A stretch of DNA of 64,000 nt from Cylindrospermum stagnale PCC 7417 (GCF_000317535.1 NC_019757.1:6041501-6105500); one strand, 5' to 3'; numbered from the stretch's first letter, positions 8,564 through 17,648 are shown. A program made the numbers and translations. The notes: generated by a model from the sequence alone, not told the origin.

Positions 8564-11014
8564 CTAGGACTTGGATAAGTTCTGAACCAAGTAAATTGCC
8601 CAAATAGCCATTGGCCGCAGGTAAGTACTAGCGCGGAAAGTACCAGTGGTGGTGATGGCTTCAGGAGTGCGGAATTGCAACCCATTGTCGTAAATTTGGC
8701 TTACCACAGCTTGTGTTAACCGCAATGCTTCATCCTGCATTCCCATTTGCACGAGAAAAGCTGCCAGTCCAAAGTTAATCCCCGTCCAGACTTCTAGGGG
8801 ATGAGTAGCATTAGGATTTTCCGGGACACCATCGGGACGCACACCGTTAGCAGCACCAAACTGACCATCGAAGAATTTTAAGAAACAAGCATCATATACT
8901 GTTTGTAAAGCAGAGAGAGCGCGATCGCATTTTACAATATCTGGTAATCCCAACAATCTAGCGTAGAACTGCCCACACAACTGATCTGCCATTACCACTT
9001 CAGTTCCACTTTCACTATCCAGACGGTAATATTGGCCATTCCAAAGCTTCTCCTCATACACAGTCAGAGATTGCGCCAACCAAGCCCCATAAATAGACCT
9101 TTGCGTCTCCAAATTCTTGGCGTTCTTGGCGTCTTGGCGGTTCGTTAATAAAATATCACAAATAGCGATCGCACATTCCAAAGCCGCCAACCACAACCCC
9201 CCACAATAAGCACTCACACCCTGCAACCGCCAATCATCAAAAGTTTGGTCAGGTGCGCCAGAATTTTCCGGAATCCCATCCCCATCTTTGTCGAAACCTT
9301 TCAAATAATCAAGAGTCTGCACAATCGCATCCCAACAATCTGCGAGAAATTCCACATCATCAGCACCCGTAAACAGAAAATCTCGGTATACTTGCAACAC
9401 AAAATCACTGCCCAAATCCTTCCACAAATTGCAATCTTGATAGCAGGTATAGTTAGTTTTTTCCCAGACGTGTTCATTGGGTGCGCCCAAATCATGGGGT
9501 GTCGCCCCGGCAATTTTGCGGACTGCTGTGGTAGTATCTGCCCCAATGGTGTAATAGTAGCCAATAATCCGCTGATGATCATCACTCTGGGGAATTGCCC
9601 GTGCAAAAGCCCGAATTACCGACTTTTCCAATTCGGGAAATAACATCAGCAAAGCGAAGGAACCGTATAACCGCACATCGAGACTTTCATACCAGCGGTA
9701 ATCTAAGCATTCTAATACTGCAAACTGACCGAAGGGGTCAAGTTCTGAGGCTGCACTCCAGAGAGTCCCGCCGCTGGTAAGGTCGTAAAGCTCATTAAAT
9801 AGAGCCATTTTGAACCAGGGAGGTAAATCTTCGCGGACAAGAATCGGTTTTTGCCAGTTTTGAATCTGCGATCGCCAATTTTGGTATTCTTGTAGAGATA
9901 GAAATGCGATCGCCTCAGCATTTTGACCACTGCGCCCAAAAAAGTCTGTATATCTGCGATAATAGTTAACTCCCGCCGCAAATTCCGTCACCGGAAAATC
10001 CCAAGCCAGCACAAAAGGAACTTCTAAACATTCCCCAGGTTGCAGAGTGAAACGCACAGCCAGCGCCGCCCCAATTCGGGTATTCTCTGCGGCCGCTGTC
10101 TCATCTACATAATTAGGCAAAGAACCATCAGCAGCAAAGCTTTGCCACACCTCATCACCCGTACCAACAGGATTCCATCGAGTGTGGTGAAATACCTCAA
10201 TCAGGGGATGTTTGCGAGTTGCAATACACCAAGTCCCGTCCCCTTCCTGCACAGGTGCATCACTAGCCACCCGACCTAAAACACAACCAACTTGTTGAGT
10301 ATTTTCAATTAACTGATGATAATTTCCTTGACTTTTTCCCAACCGTGGCTGATATTCATAAACCGGACTACCATCATCCCGTATCTGCACTTTGGGAGAT
10401 TTCAGGGCATTAGTAAACCAACCTACCATATTTTCCCAAGTGAGCATAATACTGAGAGTGATAGGTGCATCTGTCGGGTTATGTGCTTTCCAGTTAAACA
10501 CCGCCACAGGGTAGCTAGTTTCTTGGTAATTATTCGCCCAAACCGGGGAAAATTGCTCACAGCTTAACTGTGCTTGAAATACATTCTCATAAACAAACCA
10601 ACTACGCGGATACAAAGCGTGATATGTGCCTGTATCTTGTGGGGTGGGCATCTTGCCCGCCTTTGATTCTGCACTACGCGGATACCATTGCCAAGCAGAG
10701 AGAGTGCCATCTTCCGGGGGTTCGGTAGATAAAGCGTAAGCCTGAGAGGAGGCGCCATGAGACTCAAAAACGCTAAATTGACAAGCAGGGATATTTTTGA
10801 AAGTATGTTCACCGCCGTCAATATGCCACAGGTTAAAGTCTCCCCGTGAAGAACGACCAATGCAACCAGCACCAAAGCCACCTAAAGGCATCCCATGCCA
10901 CGGGCCATCATCAATATTGCTAGGGTAGCGGACTGTATAGGGTTTGTCCCAGCCGAGTCCAATGGGACGGTTCCAAGTGCAAGCGGGAATTTCCGGGGAG
11001 GGTAAAATAGTCAT
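8564..11014 (-). CDS. GH116 family beta-glucosidase/glucosylceramidase-like protein
   Basis: An 816-residue cytosolic-looking protein. The N-terminal part has GMPLGGFGAGCIGRSSRGDF and IDGGEHTFKNIP, typical of the GBA2-like N-terminal beta-sandwich. The C-terminal (alpha/alpha)6 domain contains ELYDLTSGGTLW, PDQTFDDW and PFGQFAVLECLDYRWYESLDVRLYG cut into conserved pieces; the family's nucleophile Glu and acid/base Asp are expected in the first two. GH116 enzymes cleave beta-glucosides, including glucosylceramides; the cyanobacterial substrate is unknown. Near residue 630 the segment NRQDAKNAKN is a translated dispersed repeat inserted in frame. The gene is preceded by repeat-rich DNA and followed at once by the 28-bp palindrome. 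Confidence 0.85.
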   Translation of the reverse strand: MTILPSPEIPACTWNRPIGLGWDKPYTVRYPSNIDDGPWHGMPLGGFGAGCIGRSSRGDFNLWHIDGGEHTFKNIPACQFSVFESHGASSQAYALSTEPPEDGTLSAWQWYPRSAESKAGKMPTPQDTGTYHALYPRSWFVYENVFQAQLSCEQFSPVWANNYQETSYPVAVFNWKAHNPTDAPITLSIMLTWENMVGWFTNALKSPKVQIRDDGSPVYEYQPRLGKSQGNYHQLIENTQQVGCVLGRVASDAPVQEGDGTWCIATRKHPLIEVFHHTRWNPVGTGDEVWQSFAADGSLPNYVDETAAAENTRIGAALAVRFTLQPGECLEVPFVLAWDFPVTEFAAGVNYYRRYTDFFGRSGQNAEAIAFLSLQEYQNWRSQIQNWQKPILVREDLPPWFKMALFNELYDLTSGGTLWSAASELDPFGQFAVLECLDYRWYESLDVRLYGSFALLMLFPELEKSVIRAFARAIPQSDDHQRIIGYYYTIGADTTTAVRKIAGATPHDLGAPNEHVWEKTNYTCYQDCNLWKDLGSDFVLQVYRDFLFTGADDVEFLADCWDAIVQTLDYLKGFDKDGDGIPENSGAPDQTFDDWRLQGVSAYCGGLWLAALECAIAICDILLTNRQDAKNAKNLETQRSIYGAWLAQSLTVYEEKLWNGQYYRLDSESGTEVVMADQLCGQFYARLLGLPDIVKCDRALSALQTVYDACFLKFFDGQFGAANGVRPDGVPENPNATHPLEVWTGINFGLAAFLVQMGMQDEALRLTQAVVSQIYDNGLQFRTPEAITTTGTFRASTYLRPMAIWAIYLVQNLSKS

Positions 11015-11513
11015 CGCCTGATATCACAGATTTACGCTAATGAACACTAGCGCGATGTGTGACTTTTCTCAAGTCATCGGTGGGGCGGCATTTTTTTTCA
11101 TCACTCACAATAAAAACAGCTTGACTTAGCCGAAAATTATTTTCTATTTACTCATTTGCACCAATAATCACCTCAGAATTCATTCTGAGGCTAATAGCAG
11201 AAGTCGTCTAAAAACGACTGATAAAGGATTTCAGTCCGTTTTAACTCATATCTTGCACCTAGCCCTAACGACTGAAAGTCGCGGCTATAAAAACGTTCGC
11301 GTAGCGTCCCGTAGGGATAGTCTACCGACCTGGCCTAATCAAAAATAAAGAATTTTGAAGCCTGCGTAGGCAGGCTTTGTTCTGGTAGCCGCGATTTTAA
11401 TCGTCTGGTGCAAGATATTAGTTTTAAAGGACTTTGGCTATAAGAGGAGGGAATTCATTCTCAGGCGGGTTAGGAAGGCTTAATAAGAATGGTACAAAAT
11501 ATAACTTTTAAAG
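11015..11513. repeat. Non-coding mosaic of dispersed repeats
   Basis: About 500 bp without a gene. It contains short inverted pieces around AGTCGTCTAAAAACGACTG and the GCGTAGCGTCCCGTAGGGA motif common in Nostoc intergenic repeats, followed by GCCTGCGTAGGCAGGCTTTG, which forms a strong small hairpin near 11362-11380. It looks like stacked miniature elements. Confidence 0.5.
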
Positions 11514-12224
11514 TTAGTTATTGCTTGATGTGTCTTTATCATACTCGATGTTAATCTTATTCATTTCTGTGATGAGGGTAGCTTTGTATTCATCATCAAG
11601 ATTTGCCTCTGGGGCACACTTTTTTTGTAACAAGAGCAGTTGTTCTAAATCGACTTCTCGCTTGGCAAAACATTTCGTCAGCAAGCGATAAAGTTGCTCC
11701 TCCGCCTGATCAGCAAATATTGAAACGCCGTTGTTGTACCATACATAGTCATAGATCCATTTTTTTAGAATTTCCACGTCATCCCAGCGCCATGTTGTAA
11801 CGCGAGATATCGCTGATAGAGGAATCGCGCCAATATAACAACAGTTACCCATTTGTTGAAGGCTGTCTTTCCAAAGATACTGGTAGGACTCTAAATTTTC
11901 ACTGAAATATTTTGTACGTTCTGTTATCTCTTTTCCGACTTCCAAATCTAGGTTTGAGTGTGCTAAGAAGTCTTCATCAGGGTAGAAATTATGTTTTTCT
12001 ACTAAATCAATATCTATTTCGATTAAGGCTCCCATCCAGATTTTCATTTTGAGGACACCGCACATGTGAGCATAGTATGGTGCATAAGCATCACTTAAAT
12101 AAACAGCGTCGGGTCTTGACTTATACTCATCAAACCAATTGCCATTTTCAGAGGCTCTGGGTAACAATCCCTGACTTAAAATGCCGGGAACATTTTCAAA
12201 ACACGTACCGTGGTAAAGCAACAT
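11514..12224 (-). CDS. Hypothetical protein with ART-like N-terminal motif
   Basis: A 236-residue protein. It begins LLYHGTCFENVPGILSQGLL, the pattern (YHGT, then I-x-x-x-G-L) shared by proteins of the ADP-ribosyltransferase/RNA 2'-phosphotransferase fold, where the His and later Tyr/Ser residues hold NAD. It is followed by AVYLSDAYAPYYAHMCG, which fits the second strand of that fold. No convincing catalytic Glu motif is seen. It stands alone between repeat-rich regions and close to a toxin-antitoxin pair. It could be an NAD-using toxin or RNA-modifying enzyme. I do not know a characterised close relative. Confidence 0.5.
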   Translation of the reverse strand: MLLYHGTCFENVPGILSQGLLPRASENGNWFDEYKSRPDAVYLSDAYAPYYAHMCGVLKMKIWMGALIEIDIDLVEKHNFYPDEDFLAHSNLDLEVGKEITERTKYFSENLESYQYLWKDSLQQMGNCCYIGAIPLSAISRVTTWRWDDVEILKKWIYDYVWYNNGVSIFADQAEEQLYRLLTKCFAKREVDLEQLLLLQKKCAPEANLDDEYKATLITEMNKINIEYDKDTSSNN

Positions 12225-12388
12225 TAGTCTATTTCTAGAACAATAATCTTAGTATACTCAGTATTTCAGTAATAGGCGATCCATACACTAAATTATAAAA
12301 GTGATATCTAGGACGGGCTACGCCTACACCATTTCTACTAAACCATGCTCTAGGTAATTGCCCACCCTAACATCATCAAAAATGTTTA

Positions 12389-12814
12389 TCATTTTGGATT
12401 TCTGCCCCGTTCTAAAGCTTTTGATGCTGGTGGTGGTTCAGGTAGCTTTTGAAGGATTTTAATAATTGCAGTAATGACTTCATTGATTTTTTCAAAGTTC
12501 AATTTACCGATATGTCGAATAACATTACTTTTATCAATCGTGGCAATAATGTTAGGGCGAATATAACAAGGACTTAAATTTAATTTTCCAGATATGAAAT
12601 CTTGGTCTTCTAATTTAATTTCATAGTCTCTACCTGGTTTGCTGGTAATAGGACAAACGATAATATTATTAGTATCTGATTCAGCTATTACTAACGCAGG
12701 TCTTCTTTTAGTAGCAGATGCGTCAGAAAATGGAAAAGGTACAGAGATGACATCACCTTTGACAAGATGTTCTATAGATCCTTCCAAGCTTCGTCTTCCT
12801 CTGTATTTAGCCAA
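12389..12814 (-). CDS. PemK/MazF-like toxin
   Basis: A 141-residue protein. The core from about residue 18 reads VKGDVISVPFPFSDASATKR followed by RPALVI and VCPITSK, the usual start of the MazF/PemK SH3-like barrel of mRNA interferases. The first 15 residues may not be translated, because the reading frame starts within the upstream antitoxin gene with a 43-bp overlap. Such overlap is typical of toxin-antitoxin operons. The C-terminus is basic and proline-rich. The activity is inferred from the family. Confidence 0.75.
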   Translation of the reverse strand: MAKYRGRRSLEGSIEHLVKGDVISVPFPFSDASATKRRPALVIAESDTNNIIVCPITSKPGRDYEIKLEDQDFISGKLNLSPCYIRPNIIATIDKSNVIRHIGKLNFEKINEVITAIIKILQKLPEPPPASKALERGRNPK

Positions 12815-13050
12815 ACTTTACTCAGTGATGACTCACTCAATTCCAGAAAATCTTTTACTAGTGTTTGAGAATTTTCTAAATCGCTAGCTTGCAAATTCTG
12901 AACTTTTTCAAGTGGTAATCCAGTTAATTTTGCTACTAAAGCTAAATCAATACCTTCCCGCAGCATATTGAGTGCAACTTGGGTTAAACCATGCTGCAAA
13001 CCTTGCTGCCATGCATCGCGTAACGTTTTAGTTTGAATTGCTTCCGTCAT
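12772..13050 (-). CDS. Antitoxin-like small protein upstream of the MazF-like toxin
   Basis: A protein of about 92 residues from the ATG at 13050 (MTEAIQTKTLRDAW). An in-frame ATG at 13077 is also possible. It contains REGIDLALVAKLTGLPLEKV, an HTH-like motif also found at the C-terminus of Rpn-type proteins, and an acidic tail (NTEEDEAWKDL). Its end overlaps the toxin start, so the pair is probably co-translated. It is not a classical MazE, so the antitoxin role rests on position. Confidence 0.6.
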   Translation of the reverse strand: MTEAIQTKTLRDAWQQGLQHGLTQVALNMLREGIDLALVAKLTGLPLEKVQNLQASDLENSQTLVKDFLELSESSLSKVWLNTEEDEAWKDL

Positions 13051-13221
13051 GATGATTAATATTCCCGCAATAGACAATCTCTATGCTGATTCTAGGAGCG
13101 TTTGAAACCCGCGCAGGCGGACTTCCCGGCGGGAAGTCGCTACGCGTCTTGTCTGTGTAGTTGCAGTTTCTAATTGCCGATTTAACTTAACAAGTGTCCC
13201 TGAACTCTCGTGACGCCTGTT

Positions 13222-14436
13222 CTACGAAGCGTTTTGCAACTCAGCGGTGCGGACTGAAATCTGCTGTGTCTGATTACCCCGTTGCACTTTCACCTGCAAC
13301 GCTTGACCAAGGCGACTATCTTCCACAATGCTTTGCAACTGTTCGGCGGTGGTGATTGGTTCTCCATCAATTTGGAGAATCACATCGCCGCGTCGAATAC
13401 CGGCTGCTGCTGCTGGCGAATTGGGGACAACTCGCATCACCAAAACCCCATTAACTTCAGGAATGACGATCGCCGAATTCGGGTCAGTGTTATTCTGTTT
13501 TGCTAGCTGGGGCGTTAATGTCACCATTTGCACGCCTAAATAAGGGTGAGCAACTTTACCGTCACGTTGCAATTGCGATGCGATCGCTTTAGCTTTATCA
13601 ATAGGAATCGCAAACCCAATCCCCATCGCATCCGCCCGAATCGCTGTATTAATCCCAATCACCTCACCTCTACCGTTTAATAATGGCCCCCCAGAGTTAC
13701 CAGGGTTAATCGCAGCGTCGGTTTGAATGAATTCCAAGCGTTTATCAGTAATTCCCACTTGGGCGCTGGAACGTTTAAGAGTGCTGACAATGCCCAAAGT
13801 AACGGTGTTATCAAATCCTAAAGGATTACCAACTGCGATCGCCCAATCTCCAACCTGCACATTATTAGAAGAACCCAAAGGCGCCACAGGTAAATCATTC
13901 CCAGCGTTAATCTTCACCACCGCCAAATCTGTCACTTCATCAATCCCTTGCACCTTACCTTCAAAGGTGCGACCATCTTTGAGGCGGACTGTCACCTTAT
14001 CAGCCTGATCCACTACATGGGCATTGGTGAGAATTAACCCACTCTTGTCAATAATAAAACCAGACCCCAAACCGCGTAATTGCTCCGTGGGTGACTGTTG
14101 GGGCAAACCTTCACCAAAAAACCGCCGGAAAATCGGATCTTCCAAAAATGGATCAACACGGCGAGTAATAGTACGCTCCGTATCAATCCGTACTACTGCT
14201 GTTCCCACACGGTTCACTGCATCTGTCACAAAACTACTAGTACCGATAGCCGCCGTTGCAGGTGATTGCCTTTGAGCAACGAGTCCCGGTGCTTCTGCTA
14301 TCGTCAAGCGGGGCGCAGATTCTGCTTGGGAAGGTAACACCCACAAACTACTAACCGTGAGCAAAACTCCGAAAGCAACTGCTAAAACATAAATACTGCG
14401 TTGGCGTATAGACTGGGATATTTTGGGAATTTGCAT
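13222..14436 (-). CDS. HtrA/DegP-type serine protease (Hho family)
   Basis: A 404-residue protein with an N-terminal membrane/signal segment (about residues 13-35). The trypsin-like domain carries all three catalytic residues: His in LTNAHVVD (about 138), Asp in TDLAVVKI (about 170) and Ser in GNSGGPLL (about 249). A C-terminal PDZ domain follows (about 300-395) with GVLVMRVVPNSPAAAAGIRR. It degrades or refolds damaged proteins in the periplasm or thylakoid lumen. Cyanobacteria have HtrA, HhoA and HhoB; which one this is cannot be told from the sequence alone. It stands alone on the minus strand. Confidence 0.9.
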   Translation of the reverse strand: MQIPKISQSIRQRSIYVLAVAFGVLLTVSSLWVLPSQAESAPRLTIAEAPGLVAQRQSPATAAIGTSSFVTDAVNRVGTAVVRIDTERTITRRVDPFLEDPIFRRFFGEGLPQQSPTEQLRGLGSGFIIDKSGLILTNAHVVDQADKVTVRLKDGRTFEGKVQGIDEVTDLAVVKINAGNDLPVAPLGSSNNVQVGDWAIAVGNPLGFDNTVTLGIVSTLKRSSAQVGITDKRLEFIQTDAAINPGNSGGPLLNGRGEVIGINTAIRADAMGIGFAIPIDKAKAIASQLQRDGKVAHPYLGVQMVTLTPQLAKQNNTDPNSAIVIPEVNGVLVMRVVPNSPAAAAGIRRGDVILQIDGEPITTAEQLQSIVEDSRLGQALQVKVQRGNQTQQISVRTAELQNAS

Positions 14437-14831
14437 AATGATCTAGAAGCCTAGTTTTTACTTAGTCGTGACAAATCTATCTACACTTATTTTTACAGCT
14501 TGGTTGGAAAACCCTCAGTCATGGAAGTTTGCACTCTACTACAGGTTTCCTCACCTCGTCCCCAGGTTTGATTTAGGGCATAGCGCCAGTTACCTATAAT
14601 CAACTTAATGGAAGATTGAGCTACAAAGCTATTATGGAGATTCACCCTTAAAAGGTTCGGGTTTTACCCATTAATCAAGATTTTCGATTCTTGGTGGGTC
14701 AGTGACAAGTAGTGATAAAATACACAATTTACTACTTAAGACAGATGATAAAATAACTGACAGCACCCATTACCCCTGAATCATTGCCTCCCTTGCTAGG
14801 ATCTTAATTAATACCAGAACCTTGATCACCC
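14437..14831. other. Divergent promoter region, no gene
   Basis: About 395 bp between the htrA-type gene (minus) and the metal-sensor gene (plus). No coding potential. The sensor probably binds an operator near its own start, but I cannot identify a clear G-tract palindrome of the CsoR/InrS type. Confidence 0.35.
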
Positions 14832-15233
14832 ATGAATAGCTCAAACCGATTAGCTAAAGAATCCTTGCCAACATCCCAGCAAGCAGAACACACCCACGAT
14901 CACGATCTAGACCACAACCACACAGATCATACTCCTGGGACTGGAGAATCGGCTCATCCTCACGTCCATAGTCAAGAGTCTTTGCGGCGAATTGTCAATC
15001 GGCTGTCGCGGATCGAAGGACACGTTCGTGGCATTAAGACAATGGTGCAGCAAAGTACCCCTTGTCCTGATGTTTTATTGCAAATTGCCGCTGTTAGAGG
15101 CGCATTGGATCGGGTAGCGCGAATTGTATTGGATGAACATTTAACTGAGTGTGTTGCCAGAGCTGCCAAAGAAGGCAATATGGAATTTGAAATTGAACAA
15201 CTTAAAGCTGCTTTAGATCGGTTTTTACCTTAG
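14832..15233 (+). CDS. CsoR/RcnR/InrS-family metal-sensing repressor with His-rich N-terminus
   Basis: A 133-residue protein. Residues 18-48 are unusually rich in His and Asp (HTHDHDLDHNHTDH, then HPHVH). The helical repressor core follows: RIVNRLSRIEGHVRGIKTMV, CPDVLLQIAAVRGALD and EHLTECV. The Cys-His-Cys pattern expected for metal binding is present in CPDVL, DEHL and TECV. The layout resembles the nickel-responsive InrS of Synechocystis, which controls a nickel exporter. No exporter gene lies beside it in this window. The metal is inferred. Confidence 0.8.
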   Translation: MNSSNRLAKESLPTSQQAEHTHDHDLDHNHTDHTPGTGESAHPHVHSQESLRRIVNRLSRIEGHVRGIKTMVQQSTPCPDVLLQIAAVRGALDRVARIVLDEHLTECVARAAKEGNMEFEIEQLKAALDRFLP

Positions 15234-15470
15234 CGGAAGAAAAAAGATAGATCTTATTACTACAAGTATTTTAGTGATTTTGCTGGATTATTCTGGTTTT
15301 TAGTGCCATAATTCATACAATTGTCTCACAATCTTTAGCGATAGTTTGGGCATCTGGATATAAATTATACGATGAGCGCTATCTCATTGAAAGGAGATTA
15401 TCAAGTGATAATTCTCAGTAACTAAAGCATAATACCCAAATTTAACCGAATCTTGCCTAAATATTTCTTT

Positions 15471-15620
15471 GACCAATCCATCAGTTACCAAATTGTTGTT
15501 GAAGAACATAATGGGCAAATACGGTGTATTGCCAATTCCAGACAAGATACAGAATTCCTAATCGAGATTCCTAGTATCTATCATGGCGCCAAATATGATC
15601 CTAGAAAACTATCAATTTAA
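15471..15620 (+). pseudogene. Histidine kinase C-terminal remnant
   Basis: One plus-strand frame reads SISYQIVVEEHNGQIRCIAN and then SRQDTEFLIEIP before stopping at 15618-15620. This is the last part of a HATPase_c domain (normally GLGLSISYQIVVEKHGG..., then GTEFxIEIP). Everything upstream, including the phospho-accepting His and the N and G1 boxes, is missing. Its end overlaps the start of menH in another frame, so a deletion joined a kinase tail to the menH promoter region. Confidence 0.65.
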
Positions 15621-16407
15621 CTATTCTTTAATTGCTAAACAAGATAAACCATTAATTCTTTTTTTACACGGATTTATGGGTAACATCAATGAATTTGATC
15701 AAGCCATAAAATTATTATCTGATGATTTTTCTTATCTAACACTTGACCTCCCCGGACATGGCAAAACTCAAGTTTTCGGTGGGGATGAATACTATAAAAT
15801 GGAACATACTGCTCATGGTTTAATCAACTTATTGGATGAGTTAAAAATATCTCAATGCTTTTTAGTTGGTTATTCAATGGGGGGTAGATTAGCTTTATAC
15901 CTCACCCTAAACTTCCCGGAACGTTTTCTAAAAGTTGTCCTAGAGTCAGCTTCCCCAGGTTTGCCAACAGATGCAGAACGATTAAACCGCATTAAACTAG
16001 ATTCCCAAATAGCCAGAAAATTAACTAGAAGTGTTGCTAAAAATGACTTTGCTGCTTTTCTAGACAATTGGTACAATCAGCCAATTTTTGGTGATATCAA
16101 AAATCACCCAGAATACGCTCGCATGGTAGCCAGCCGTTTAGAAAATAATCCACGGGAATTAGAGAAATCACTGCGCTTTATGGGCACTGGCTACCAACCC
16201 TCTTTGTGGGAAAAGCTAGAAGAAAATAAAATTCCTTTGCTTTTGCTAGTTGGCGAATATGATAATAAATTTATAGCTATTAACACACCAATGGTTAACA
16301 GATGTGAGTTTGCCCAGCTAAAAGTAATTAGTAATGCTGGGCATAATATTCATTTTGAAAACACTTCGGCTTTTGTGCAAAATGTCAGAAATTTTTTGAT
16401 GCAGTAA
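15583..16407 (+). CDS. menH: MenH-like alpha/beta hydrolase (SHCHC synthase)
   Basis: A 274-residue alpha/beta-hydrolase. It has LFLHGFMGNINEF near the oxyanion region, the nucleophile Ser in VGYSMGGRLALY (about 107), the acid in LLVGEYDNKF and the base His in ISNAGHNIHFE. The GYSMGGR and HGFMG forms are typical of MenH, which makes 2-succinyl-6-hydroxy-2,4-cyclohexadiene-1-carboxylate in phylloquinone synthesis. menD is not adjacent here. The second Met (15595) gives MILENYQFNYS and may be the true start; neither start has a clear ribosome site. General hydrolase function cannot be excluded. Confidence 0.75.
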   Translation: MAPNMILENYQFNYSLIAKQDKPLILFLHGFMGNINEFDQAIKLLSDDFSYLTLDLPGHGKTQVFGGDEYYKMEHTAHGLINLLDELKISQCFLVGYSMGGRLALYLTLNFPERFLKVVLESASPGLPTDAERLNRIKLDSQIARKLTRSVAKNDFAAFLDNWYNQPIFGDIKNHPEYARMVASRLENNPRELEKSLRFMGTGYQPSLWEKLEENKIPLLLLVGEYDNKFIAINTPMVNRCEFAQLKVISNAGHNIHFENTSAFVQNVRNFLMQ

Positions 16408-16438
16408 GTTATATGATGTCCGGTAAATCACCCATAAT

Positions 16439-16466
16439 GTAGAGACGTTACATGCAACGTTTCTAC
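16439..16466. repeat. Diverged copy of the 28-bp palindrome
   Basis: It reads GTAGAGACGTTACATGCAAC and continues GTTTCTAC, with two changes from the perfect copies at 8528-8555 and 50805-50832. It lies shortly after menH, again just past a stop codon. Confidence 0.75.
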
Positions 16467-16562
16467 ATCGGTTAGCAGCTTTTTTATTATGGTCAATTAA
16501 ACGGACATTATATTAGCGACTATAGCCGTTTTCAATCCTATAGAATACAGTCTATTTGTAGG

Positions 16563-16800
16563 GGCACAGCATTGCTTGCCCTTCATTGGTGTCAACTTAA
16601 CGTGAAAACCTGGTAAAAACTAAGTTTCATCTAAACCTTTCTCGTTCCCATACTCTGTATGGGAATGAATTCTATTCGGCTCTGCCTTCAATGACAGCAG
16701 AAGAGGTAGAGCCTCTGTGATGACATTCCCAGTCGGAGACTCTTAACGAGATATAGTAAGAATTTGAGCTTAAGTTGACACTCATGAGCAATGCTGTGCC
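16563..16800. repeat. MITE-like element with nested inverted repeats
   Basis: GGCACAGCATTGCT (16563-16576) and AGCAATGCTGTGCC (16787-16800) are perfect inverted ends. Inside, GTGTCAACTTAA (16589-16600) and TTAAGTTGACAC (16770-16781) form a second perfect pair. The 238-bp unit has no gene. It abuts the 3' end of the lysozyme-like gene. Confidence 0.65.
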
Positions 16801-16801
16801 T

Positions 16802-17419
16802 TTACTTCTTAGATTTTAGTTTGCTGGTAGGTGTAGGTGTCAACTTTGGTGATGCTGGTTGATTAGCTGCGGTTAATTCTTCTTGCAAGACATTCTGATA
16901 AACCTTAGGTAAATAACGAGTGTTGGAATTAGTTTCTATCCCATATCCCAAACTTGTCCAAGTGGGAGACAGTCGCCGCAAAACTTCATTTAACTTTCCC
17001 TGACGCAGCAGTTGAGAAATGTCAGTTTCCCAAACTCGTGAGTCACTCAACCAGCGGTGAACCACCACATCTTGATACTCTGGTTCAAAACTATAACCAG
17101 TCCAAAACATTAACTGCGTCGGTTTTGGGTGATAGCGGGGGGCGATATGATACCAAGTAGTATTGATGATTTGATATCTGCCAGCCGCCGTGGAACAATT
17201 ACCAGTGTTCGGGCCTGTGACAATGGTGACGCATATCTCCGGATGACGGCTGAGGTCATTGACTTGCTGTCCGCCATATAACAAAGAATAAGGACGGTTC
17301 CCACTGGCCTCACTTGCTGAGATGGTTCGCATTAAAGCACGGATGTAAGGATCACCGCCTTTCATCACTAAGGGAAGCTGTTTTCCCCCAAGAACAGGAT
17401 CAGTAGGCGATCCTCCCAA
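16802..17419 (-). CDS. Lysozyme-like muramidase, probably membrane-anchored
   Basis: At least 205 residues. PYIRALMRTISASEASGNRP followed by STAAGRYQIINTTWY matches phage-lambda-type endolysin/muramidase relatives, with the catalytic Glu in SEASG and the SxAGRYQ motif. The C-terminus is Pro/Lys-rich. Only a TTG at 17419 can serve as start in this segment, but the frame stays open to 17557 and encodes KLIGPIAALLGFVYLFQWYV and FDDWRFGPIP, an obvious membrane anchor without any ATG, GTG or TTG. The real product therefore probably starts near 17524 (CTG or ATT), or the start codon was lost. It likely acts on peptidoglycan. Confidence 0.7.
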   Translation of the reverse strand: MGGSPTDPVLGGKQLPLVMKGGDPYIRALMRTISASEASGNRPYSLLYGGQQVNDLSRHPEICVTIVTGPNTGNCSTAAGRYQIINTTWYHIAPRYHPKPTQLMFWTGYSFEPEYQDVVVHRWLSDSRVWETDISQLLRQGKLNEVLRRLSPTWTSLGYGIETNSNTRYLPKVYQNVLQEELTAANQPASPKLTPTPTSKLKSKK

Positions 17420-17648
17420 GGGAATCGGCCCAAATCGCCAATCGTCAAAAACATACCACTGAAATAGATATACGAAGCCGAGCAGCGCAGCTATTGGGCC
17501 AATCAGTTTTTCAACGCCTTTCAGATTTAGACTCCTGCTTACAATTTGCTCTCTTAGCTAACAACAATCATCGACGCACTCTTGGAGGCAAAGTTCGCGT
17601 AATATAAGAACGTTGCAATGCAAGGTCTCAAGTTCTATATTTATTCGC

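Noticed and set aside
9245-10881. Several open frames on both strands within the GH116 gene
   Set aside because: Long antisense and shifted frames are expected in a GC-moderate gene of this length; the GH116 frame explains the region.
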